A model generated the notes under the pieces. That model had not been told where the DNA came from, ran no database searches, and saw nothing but the letters and a program-made list of their open reading frames with translations. The position numbers and the translations under genes were made by a program. Below are positions 36,401 through 48,400 of a stretch of DNA of 64,000 nucleotides, one piece after another (positions within the stretch are counted from its first letter, which is position 1; every line of letters starts with the position of its first letter). The stretch is taken from assembly GCF_018873765.1 (NCBI RefSeq), contig NC_057916.1:26459001-26523000 (forward strand), read 5' to 3'. The stretch comes from Telopea speciosissima (lineage: Eukaryota > Streptophyta > Magnoliopsida > Proteales > Proteaceae).

Positions 36401-39400
36401 GTGTGGGGTGGGGGATACTGATGACCCTTGACAAGGAAATAAACATTTACCTTCTCAAATAACTAATCTATCAATTATATTCAAAGCCTGATTTTTTCGT
36501 GTACTAGAAATTAAATGATTACCTTGAAATTCTAGCGTTGAATACCTTTTCTTTTTCTGAGTGATTAAAACTTCATATAAAAAGCAAGAGTGAAATTGCA
36601 CAATAGTGCATGAGAATGAATGTAGAACAAAAAAGATGCATGTCACTGAAAAACAAGCTTGGTCCTCTCTCTCTCTCTCATTCCTTTTTCTCTTTTTTAA
36701 TTTTGTATACAAAGTTATTAACTTGGGGTATTAGGGAACATAGATGTTTACTATCTTGGTTAGTTGCATGGTTTGTGTTATGATGTTGGATAGTCACAAG
36801 GCAACCTCTTTTCTGAAGACCCAGTCAATGCTGTTGGGGTACAATGTCTTGTATTTCTGTCGCTTGCATTAGTGGGCTGATTCCGAAGGGCTGTTAAGAG
36901 GACGTAGGGCCTGAGGTCTGGAGTAATGTAGTTACTAGTTTGAAGACTCAATCAAATAGCCAATAACAAGATCTTTTAACGAAAGGAAAGTTCAGATTAG
37001 GGAGAATAGTGAATGACACAATCAAATGTTGGGAATGACCTAAGACTCCGACCGAGTCTAATAAAAGTGAATGGAATGATTTGTTGAAAGTTTCAGTCCA
37101 ATAGGATGTTTAAACCAGCAATTAAGGGGTAATCCACAAATCCTAGTTCTAATGGGAGTAGTGGTAAAGCAGTAATTTAACTGAAATTAGGGTTTGAAAG
37201 TGAAGACAGGTTGCTGGTTTCAGACATAGTTCTAAATCTTGCCAGATCCAACGGTTGGTTTGCTTAATCTCAAAAAAAGTGCTGCATATGAACTTCTAGA
37301 AGATAGAGTTATAGTTGCAGAAAATTTCAGATTAAAGTTTACCTGTTAATGGGTAAGATCTAAAAAGAAGAATGACAAACCAATAACCAGCAGTAGCAAT
37401 AGCACAAGAACACTGATAAACCTGCTCTGATGCCATGAAACAATATCATCAGGCTAAGATGCCGCAACTGCAAGCCTAAAAGAACCAGGCTAAGTATACC
37501 CCCGAGCTTAAATAATTACACAATAACCCTTAATAACACACACACACTTGTACCCAAATTACCCCTGCGATAACACCAATCTCAACATTCTGTTCTGTAA
37601 ATCAGAAGTTTCATTCAAGTTTATGGATGACATAATTGTGATGTGCAACTTGTGATTAGTATATGTGGCATTTGTGATTCTGATGCATGGTTTCCACTGA
37701 TTTGCTGATTATTTGGTTGTAAGCTTGTATTTTATTTATATGATTATATCATGCTGTGTAATGTTAGTACTTATTTACTGTTTTCTAATCTACTGCCACA
37801 TGACTTAATCTCTTGGATTATATTGCCACGCAACTGTGGCAAGATGTGCATCAGATGTCATGGGCTTTGTCAATCTGGCAATTGTAATAGAATAACTATG
37901 ATTGATAGGAGAGTTTTCTTTGTGCTTTGCTTGTGAAGCCTCTTTACGGGCATCTCTTATATTTTATTTATCTCATCAGTTCACAGCTCTCTATAAACCA
38001 ACGTTTTTTTGTTAATTTCAGGTAAGTTCACTGCAAAAGGAAACAAGTAGCACTTCAGGAATGCGTGAGAGTGTTGAAACAAGTGCTCTCTTAAATTACA
38101 GGTCAAAGGTACTTTTTCATACACTCTATTTGATCCAGTCATTTGAGACTTCAATAGTCCAACGCTTCTTGGCTGTTTGTAATTTTGGATTCTTTAAGAA
38201 TCATTCTAAGTAATTGGACTCAAATTAACTCAAAAAGTGTTACCCGAACTACTTGGGGTTCTTTTTTAGGAGTCCTGTTCCACCATTCATTCTACTGACA
38301 TAACTCATATTCAGTCATAAGCAGTCAGCAGTCAGCAGTCAATGTCTTTTCTCACTACTTCAAGTCAAGTAATTTTCAGCTTCTCCCATATCTTTTTCAC
38401 ACCTCCAGTTTGCATCATTTCACTTCTCAATTATTCCTTTCTTCAGAGCACACAGCCAACCCAACCATCACCCTTCCCTCATTTTATCACTTCTTGGTGC
38501 TAGCTTTGTATGTGCCCAGATGCAGTTTTTTCTGATTCTATCTTCTCTTGCCACTCGTCTAATCTCAGCTAGACTTATTTTATGATATCTCATTTCTTTT
38601 ATGCTTAACATTCAGATTCATGGGACATGCTGGTCTTTTTTCCATCTTATAAAATTCTCTTTACTTTCTGATGCAGAAATTATTCTAGGTGATTATGCTT
38701 TGAAATTTCCACCGCCTCTTCCTTTTAAAGAGGTTCCCTTATTAATCCTTTTGAACTTTTGAGGTTGGAAAGAATTTGTTCTAACTTATGATATTTATAT
38801 ATTCTTGCTTGATAGGAAGTAGTACCAAAGCGGATATTGCAGATGGAAGAAGCCATTAGAACACATGACTTCCCATCTTTTGCAAGGTTAACTTGTGCTG
38901 ATAGTAACCAGTTTCATGCGGTTTGCTTGGATACTTGTCCTCCCATTTTCTACATGAATGATACTTCACACAGGCAAGTGCTGCTCTTTGGTCTTTCTAG
39001 TCTTTATTTTAACGCTTCTATCCATTTGCTTGTTAATAGACAGTTGTATCTCTGAGGTTTATTTAGGTTTCCTTAGAATTTAAGTGTTGATAGAGAAACT
39101 CTTTTTCAGAATAATCAACTACATGGAGAAATGGAATCGGTTTGAAGAAAAACCTCAGGTATGGTTTCTAAAGTACTATTCGTAAGTCATCATAATTTTC
39201 AATAGTTGGCCAAATCATTGATAGAAAGCTCCTTCTGAGTAGATAATATAAGTAGGAATTTCTCCTTGCTACATTGGATTTGACTTGCTCTCTGAGCAGG
39301 CTATAATTATATTATTTCCCTCAATCATCATTCAACTGTTTAGAGTTTAATGTTTTTAAATATCCAATGTTGCATTTAAGTGTTTGCATATGTGTCCACT

Positions 39401-42400
39401 TGTTAAGGGATTATGACAATTCAATTATCTTCATTTTTAAGTTTACTCCCTGTTTTGGCTGTTTATGTGAGATTCCAACTCAAAAGCTCAAACTATTGGG
39501 TGGATTCTCCCCACAGTTCAATCCTTTTGTTGGTCTTGCTTTCTCTCCCAAGCTGCCATTCTATTTCATCATCCTCATTGCTTGAATCAGAGTCCTACTT
39601 GTTACATCTATTGACATATTTACATTTTACCCATCCACCCCCCCCCCCCCTTAAAAAAAAAGAAAGAAAAGAAGCACATATATATTGCTAGATTGGAATT
39701 AAGGAATGCTTACCTGAATATTGCTTCACAAACTTTAAATCTCATTGCAAGTACTTAGCTTCAGCTTCTTTTCACAAAAAGGTTGTTGCAAGGTATGTTT
39801 AATTATTGGAAGACCTTTCTATTGAAGAATGAAGAGTCCATGCGAAATGCTTGTTAGGCAAGGTTATTGGATTACAATATTTCAATTCGATCTGGTACAT
39901 TCGAGTATGCAAATTGATCACAACTGTATGACTAATAATATTTATTTTAGGTGATATAAAATGCAGGTTTATACAAAAGTAAATGATTACTTTTGTCATA
40001 AAATATAAATAAATCCAAAGAATGTTATTAGTGTAAAGTAGTCATATTATTGTACAATACTAGATCATAATGCTTGATCATAATATAGCAGTGGATATGT
40101 CAATCTGAATTTTTTTTTGGTGAAATAAAAAACTTACTATTAATAACTGAACATAATAGGTACATTAGTATCCATACAATCCGATTTAGAGCGGTTTAGT
40201 CTGGCATAATTAGCTAAGTTATCAACTGGATGGAGATAAAGTCTAGGTTGTTTTAGAGTAATTACAGACTTAAATAAAGTAAGAAATGACTTAATATCAA
40301 ATAACCAACTAAAAAGTTCCCAAGGCCATTAAAACTCTTTCGGGGATGTCAGCCAATTCTTTACTTCTTGTGACTCAGTCCAATGATCAATTGTCGGCAT
40401 TCCAATGAAAGTGCCTTTACGATTCCTTCTTGGAGTGTACTCTGAGTTCTTGATGCAGATTCATCATCGAAATGGGCTTATTTCTATAGAAATAAGTCTA
40501 GGGTTGGGATATATATATGTCGGGCCTTTGTTCCCAAGGGTTTTCTATGTAATTGGCCACTTTAATGAGCTTAAACTGGGGGTACATAGGTTGTATACGG
40601 GATTAGTCCAATACTTGGTTTATTTTTCATGTTTTAAATTGAACCGGTTGAACCACTGGTTCAATTTAAGTGAAATGTTCCTATTGGCTGATAGGGTGTT
40701 ATATCCTATTGGTTACTTAGGAATCTTCCTAGGCACCGTTTGATAACGTTACTAGTGTTTCTGTGCCGTTTTTGATCAAAAACATATTTTGGTGTTACTG
40801 TTACCAGAATAACGTTACTGGCTTCCTGAAAGGTGTTTGATAAACCTGTTCCAGAAACGTATCCAGAACACTATTAATATTAAAAAGTGTTTGATAAAAC
40901 CTATTTCTGTAATAGTTTTGTATTGATTAATATAAATTACAAATTTACCATTAATAATATAATACATATAAAGTCAATGATGTTAGGACATTAAAATTTA
41001 TTAAAAATCTAAATAAAATGTATATTAAAAGAAAAAGCCAGAAATGCACTAATAGGTTACTATAAATTACAAAAATGTCATTAATATTATAAATTACAAA
41101 AGTTTATGGATCGATTAGACATACAAAAGTTTTAAAGAATACAAATAGGAAATGTTTCATTCGTTTTTGTATCTTCAAAACCAGAGAAGCAACAAAATTC
41201 ATTCAAACTATCAACAAAAAAAGAAAAGAAAAGAAAAAAAACACAGAGAAGCAGACATTGTATGATGCTCATTGTCTTTTATGAACAGTTGCATAAAAAG
41301 AATCATGGTGGATTCGAACCACCATCCCCTTGGAACATGCTTGACACATCCTCATGTTCCAAGTGCTCTACCAATTTGAGCTAAAGACCCAACAAGTAAC
41401 GTTTGAAATTTACAAGTAACCATGAGACCATGCCACAAACCATGCTTCAATGATAATACCCAATTGAGAACGATATAAATACATTATACTATGAAAACAC
41501 ACATACACAGTTTTGGTGCAATGAGAAAGAGAAGAAGAAGAAGAAGAAGAAGAACATTACATAAGCTGTGCTTCTGTGTAACCAGTATGCAATTTAAGCA
41601 TTTCACTCAACAGAGGGGTTATGCTGATGGGACCCAATCACATTTGCTATGTGGTTGGTTCCATTTCCAACTCAGATTTTTCAACAGTCACCAATAACAC
41701 CTTCAAGCTACAAACAAGAGAAAGGTCCTCCAACAGCAACGCTGCCTTGCAATAAATTGCCAGCTCTCCTTACCTTCTCCCTTTGTAATTCCATCCACAA
41801 TCTTCACTATGAGACTCCCTATCAAGTTACCTGCAGCCATACCCAATGTGAAAAGAGCCATTGCCATGCTAGCCATGTTCTTAGAGAAATGAGAGTAATA
41901 AAAATCTATTTGTGCCACACCACTTATTGCCTCAGCTAAGCCATTCAAACATTGCTGTGGAACCAACCACATAGCCGATGGTCAAATTGATTGGGTCAAA
42001 TTCCTAGGAGCTGATGGGACCCAATCACATTTGCTATTTTGCTTTGGAATGGACTTTTGATCAACTCGATTCATTACTTTGATGGAAGCTATAGGTGTTG
42101 TTGCTTGTAATGGAGTTTGGTATAGCCTCTCAATCCTGATTCTAAGGACTTGCATCATATTTGATTTCTTAATGATCTTGGGCCATGTTTGGTGTAGTTA
42201 GAAAGATACTCTCAGTAGCTATCTCTTCTATTCCTTTTCGATTTTTCAAGAAATTGTTACCCAAAAATAAGTTACCATACTTTCTCCACCCTGTCTACCT
42301 TATTGTATGTACAACCCATTCATTAATCAAGTAGAAAGCCTGCACAAATAGAGAGTTTAAGGTTCTTTATGGAACTTCACTGCATTTCAAAGGAATCAGA

Positions 42401-45400
42401 TTAAGGTAGATCCCCCAATTTTTTAGAAGAGCCTCTTTTATAGCTGTGGATCTTACTTCAAAACTTAGGGGGTATGTGGCAAAAATGTTGAAATACTTGA
42501 AAAGGAAAACAAAAACAAAACTGATATATTTATGCAATGTGCATGGGTAATTTTGTCAATACAAGGACTACATTAAGTTCTGTAGCTATCTTATAACAAT
42601 CAGTTGAGACTTGAGAGCAACCTGCCTTTCATGTTATACTATAGTCCATATAAAGTGTCTCTCTCTCTCTTTCTGGTTTTGACTGAATCAGCTATATAAT
42701 TTGGCTGTTTCATGTTTGTGATCCAACACTACAACAACTGGTTTCTTCTATATACCAAAGTGAAGCCATTAAACTCATACATCTATCGATGGGCACTGAA
42801 TCAAGCTCTAAAAACAGAGCAGCCACAGGGTTTAATAGGCTTTCATAGATATGAATCAATATTAACAGAGAACAATGAATAACGCTAAAATCAAAAGGAA
42901 AGAATCCATACCTTGGGTGGATTTCTTCAAGCTACAACTCAAAGGCCCAGCAGAGAAAAGAAGTCAGAGAGGTTACATGAGAATTAACACTTCACATTAG
43001 ATGTAATACTGTAATAGTAATGAATTGGGTCAAAGGTGTAAATGATTTCTTGATAAGTGAAGATATCAGGAAAAACTTCATTCCCCATACCGTTCTTGCA
43101 GAGCCCATAAATGATTTCTTGATAAGTGAAGATATCAGGAAGCCGATCCTTCGCTATCATTAAATGGAGAAGCTCTGAGACCTTAACGTAATTCCCATCT
43201 CTGCAAAATCCAGAAATCAATTTGGTGAAAGCAATATTATCAAGGGTATGCCCAGCTTCAATCACTTGCCGAAGAAGCTCATAAGCTTTGGAGAGCTTGT
43301 TATCCTTACAAAAGGCTCGGATTAGATACCCAACAGTGTCAACATCGCCCACGAGGCCAGATTCCATCATCTTAGCATACAAATCCCAAACCAGATCAGT
43401 TCTCCCAATACGTAGAGAACCCAAAAAAGCTGAATTCCAAACTGATAGAGAAGGCACAAAGTTGAAAATTTTTGAGCCTCGAAAACCCATCATGAGCATC
43501 GTAGATTGCTCCATCATCGCAGAGACATCGAATGAAGGATTCTAAAGAAGGTGGTTGGGGTTGAAATCCAGGGAAATTTAGAAGAAATGATTTTGCAGCT
43601 TTTGCTGCTTTGGCTTCGACGAGGGTATCGAAGAGAACAGAGCAGAATTGAGGGTCAGGAGAGAAACCAGGTTGAGAGGAGACCCATTGAAAGAAACAGA
43701 AAGACGGGAAAGCATTGTTTTGACGCTTAATGATCTCTCCAACGCAGTTAGGATCAAACATACTGTGACTAAGAGAGGGGAAATCAGAGAGGAGTGTCTG
43801 TTCCCATCTCGGTCGTGTTCGTATGGTCTTGCAGACCTCAATCTCCATTTGTTCGTATGGTCTTGCAGACCTCCTCCGCAACACTCGACAATCCAGTCTC
43901 TGTGGCAGCATTAAGAACAAGTTTCCGCAAATTAGGGCATCCCTGTGTAATAACTCGTAGCCCTCCATCAATCGAAGCCGGTGGCCGCAAATTCTTTTCA
44001 GGGACAAACTCACAAGGCGAGAAATCAGAATCAAGGTGAACTGATAAGAATTTATGGGTCAACAAAACTCTAGAACTCCTGGGAGAGTCAATACAGACGG
44101 CAACGAGATCAACATCGGTGAGGTTGGGGAAATGTAAAAGAAGCCGACCTGAGATGAGGATATCCTAGTCGAGCAGCTTGACAGAGTGAACTTGACAGCC
44201 TTGGAGATTCACCCATTGCTTGCAAACGAGTGAATTAGGGTTGCGTTGTGAATCAGGAAGCTTGGAGAATACCCGGAGAAGAAGCTCGTCGGATAAGAGA
44301 GCGGTAAGGTCTGTCTTGGAAGATACTAAAGCAGCTTTCTTCTCCCATTCTGCTGAGACTTTGTGGTCTGGTGGCAGTGGTGATGGCGTTTTGCTAAGAG
44401 TTGAGAGAGCTTTCAGGGAAGGTCGAGCGAGAGTTGAGAGAGGAGACCTTTCTTCAATGGCTCTCTTTCTTTAAAACACGGGTAACACTTGTGGATTTTG
44501 GACCACAAAGTGGTAATAACAACAAATAGTTGTTATGTCAAAAATGTTTTTTTGGGCATAAATTGTTAAAAATTTTGATTTTTGTTATAAAAAACACTTG
44601 AAACAAAACGGATTTATCAAACGGTTTTTCTGTGCCAATTGTGTGTTGGGAACATTATTGGCACAAAAACAACAGAAACAAAACGTTGTCCAACGGTGCC
44701 TTAGTTTAAGTGTTTTAAATTGTTTTAAGTAGTTTAATTATACCTCTCCACAATTTATGAAGAGGGAAGAGTTGCAATAGCTTTAGGATTTGGCCTATGG
44801 CCTTTTATTATAAAAGATTAAATCGTGGGAGGCTTCCCCACAGTTGAATATTTGAAAAAAAACAGAATTGTTGGCTGCCGATGGTTGCTGCTACTGCTCT
44901 TTGGAGTGTTTGCCTTTTGGTTCTATCAAGGAAGAAGGGCAGGTGGATCTCTTGTGACCCTTTACGCCGTGACGGCTGGGAGGTTCTTCTCTGAAGGTGG
45001 TTATATCCTTCAATCTTGTTTAAGCTACTGCCAATGGATTTCTGCTGCAACTTGTTCACCAATTTCTTCTTCTAATCCTCTAATTCCCCCCTAATTGATT
45101 CCCTTTATTTTGGAATAAAAACCTCCCATATTTTGGAATTTAGGGTTTTTTTGGTTTTCACAGAGACAAGGCAAACTAGGGTTGGAGTGGGAGGATGGGG
45201 CTGCAAGTTGGATCGAATGGAGGGGATGTAGTATGGAGGCTGTGGTTTGAATTTGAAGAAATTCTGATGGTCAAATATGGTTGGGCAGCAAGATCTAGGG
45301 TTTAATGGAATTAGGAATAATGGAATTCAAACACAAAAATAAAGGGGATCGATTGGGGGGGGGAATTAGAGGATTAAAAGAAGAAATTGGTGAACAAGTT

Positions 45401-48400
45401 GCAGCAAAAATCCACTGGCAGCAGCTTGAACAGGGTTGATGGATAGAACCACCTTCAGAGAAGAATCTCCCAACCGTCACGACGTAAAGAGTCACAGGAG
45501 ATCCACCTGCCCTTCTTCCTTGATAGAACCACAAGGCAAATACTCCAAAGAGCAGTAGCAACACCAATCGGCAGCCAACAATTCTGTTTTTTTTCTTTCA
45601 AATATTCAACTGTGGGGGAGCCTTCAACGATTTAATCTTTTATAATAAAAGGCCATAGGCCAAATCCTAAAGCTATTGCAACTCTTTCCTCTTTATAAAA
45701 CGTGGAGAGGTATAATTAAACTACTCAAAACAATTTAAAATACTTAAAACTAAGAAGATTCCCAAGTAACCAATAGGATATAACACCCTATCAGCCAACA
45801 GCCAATAGGAACATTTCACTTAAATTGGATCAGTTGTTTATCCGGTTCAAATTAAAACATGAAAAATAAACTAAGGCACCGTTTGACAACGTTACTAGTG
45901 TTTCTGTGTTGTTTCTGACCAAAAACGTATTTTGGTGTTACTGTTACCAGAATAACGTTTCTGGCTTCCTGAAAAGTGTTTGATAAACCTGTTTAAAAAA
46001 CGTATTCAGAACACTATTAATACTGAAAGGTGTTTGATAAAACTTGTTTCTGTAACAGTTTTGTATTGATTAATTTAAATTACAAAATTACCATTTTTAC
46101 TAAAATGCATATAAAGTCATGGATGGTAGGACATTAAAAATTATTTTTTAATAAAAAAAATTTTAAAAAAATATTGAAAAACCATATAAAGAGAATTATG
46201 TGTAACCATTAGTACTGTAATCCATATAAAGTCAATAACATTAGGACATTAATTATTACAAACCCATATAAAGTGTATATTGAAATAAAAGGTACACAAT
46301 CATCTCAAGAATAGTTTCTCCTCATTTTTTGTTTATGTTCGTATTCTTAAGGTCTTCAAGGATATCATTATATATTTTTGACTTTTTCTCTGAAGCTTGA
46401 ATTGCTCATATTAAAATCCTTTTTTTTTTCTTCCTCTTCTTGCATAGCTTTCTGCAAATATTCCCTAACCTGTACAGATGTAGGAGATGAGGAAGAGGTG
46501 ACTGAAGTTGAAGTGCCCACACATTCACTTGACATTGGGTTAGGCTATTTATAACCACACATGATTTCTTCATCTATCCATTTGAAAAACCTACAACGTG
46601 GGCTTTTAATCTGTATTAAAAATAAAAACATTCTTATTAACATTCATATAATCTTAAAAGGAATGTAATGCATGTAAACTTATGTGAATATTAGGCATAC
46701 CCCTGTTGATTTTGGGCAACACCAGAATCTTCGGTCGGGGTTTGCTGCGGTTTTTTATGTTTGTACCTAACATTGACATAATCTTAATTCCTCCACCCAC
46801 ATGAAAAATTCTTTATGTTGTAGACATTTTTTCAAATGTCTTTATTGGGACATTTCTTTGTTATATCTGTACTACAAATGGAGTTGCAAATTTCACATCT
46901 AGCATGTGTAAGCGTATACTGATTAGAAGCCATCTGGTCAAATAAAAAGATAGTATGATAATGGATATGATATAAAAGATATTTAAATATAATACAAAGA
47001 TATAAACTATGTTAAGTACATAACCATTAATCCATCAACAGCATCAATATCCATAAGTTTAAAAGTTAACCAAATAAAATATATAACCATGAATCCATCA
47101 TCACCATCAATCTCCATAAGTATTAAAATAACATTGTTAAAGTATATAACCATGTAGTCCAACTATTATAAAGTCCTCCTAAGTAGGAATCTGAGGTATC
47201 CTCATATCGATGGCCAATTGGTTTGCAATTTGGAGGCATCTTCCTGTCATTTGTCTTGCACTTTCCCTCTGAGTTGTAGTTGCATTAGCTCGTTCAAAGG
47301 ATTGGGGGGGGGGGATTAAAGTCATCTATTATGTGTCTTTCATAACCATTCTCCTCAAACAATTCATCCGCTATTTATTGGTCTTTGATATAGTTATGCA
47401 AACCACAACAAGCCAACACAATTGACGCTTTGTCATTAATATCATACGCCTTCATTGACCTTAAGATTTGGAATCTATTTTTTAGAACTCCAAATGTCCT
47501 TTCAATAACATTTCTTAGAGAGGAATGCCTGTGGTTGAACCACTCTTAAGCCGTTCTTGGTCTCCTGCTCGCCCCATTAAAGTCCGGTAAGTGATACATT
47601 GCTCCTCTAAACGGTGTTAAGTACCCAAGTTGGTTTGCATAACTTGAGTCCACAATATAATACTTACCTAGAAGCATTATGAATTATATGTATTAATATT
47701 AATTATAATAATCAAAATCTGATAGAATAGACCGTTTTCAAATCCTATAATTTACCTAGAGGTAGATGAGGGGAACCTAAAGATGGATCTGCTCTTAGAG
47801 CTTCAAAGACTCTAGCATCATGTGTACTACCTTACCAGCCCGCGTACACAGACGTGAAACGTATATCGAATGAATAAGCACACATGACATTTTGTGTGGT
47901 TATTCCCTTTCGGTTTAGATATCGGGCTTGCTCTCCTGCTTTGACTATTGCACTGATATGGGAGCCATCAATAGCACCGATGCAATCCTAAAAGTAATAG
48001 TAGGTACATCTTATATTTTTAGGAAAAAGGATTGCAGTGATGAATTAACATACTAAAAGTGCATAGTCAAAGTTGAGATTACCTCAAAATAAGGATTGTA
48101 TTTTATCTCATCTGGTATTACCTCATAAGAAGGTGGTTGAATGATTTCCCCCGCTAAATTGACCATAACTTGCAACACAAGCTGAAAGACAACGTGTTGT
48201 TTCTATTATTTCTGTACCAATAATGTTCCCAACACATAAATGGCACAGAAATAGCGTTTGATAAACCTGTTTTGTTTCAGGCGTTTTTGATAACAAAAAT
48301 CAAAATTTATAGCAATTTATGGCTAAAGTAACGTTTTTGTAATAACAACTTTTTCTTGTTATGACTGTTTTATGGTCCAAAGTAAAAAAGTTGTTACACG

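Larger units (their letters stand above)
40732..44700. mobile_element. Pack-type PIF/Harbinger unit 1, non-autonomous, with captured gene pieces
   Basis: A 3969-bp element with ends ggcaccgtttgataacg and, inverted, ggcaccgttggacaacg. It is flanked by cta and tta, against an empty site reading tta in the homologous arms (compare 57062-57075 and 58110-58122). A TTA target and GGC-CCGTTTG-type ends fit PIF/Harbinger. It holds no transposase. In order it contains a tRNA-like sequence, an NPF transporter fragment, a PPR fragment and an F-box fragment. Its two ends match unit 2 (5' type near 45875 and 50882; 3' type near 48190) and unit 3. Confidence 0.82.

Noticed and set aside
40405-40743. A 112-codon open frame as a gene, and its counterpart at 58110-58436
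   Set aside because: Both span the junction between LINE sequence and the terminal arm of the palindromic element; they are repeat-derived and joined by insertion.
41300-41390. A functional decoding tRNA (for example an intron-containing tRNA-Met with CAT at 34-36)
   Set aside because: Position 33 would be A rather than U, and the supposed intron forms a perfect extension of the anticodon stem; reported only as tRNA-like.
43288-44474. Several plus-strand ORFs in Harbinger unit 1
   Set aside because: They are antisense shadows of the PPR and F-box fragments, whose minus-strand frames give clear family motifs.
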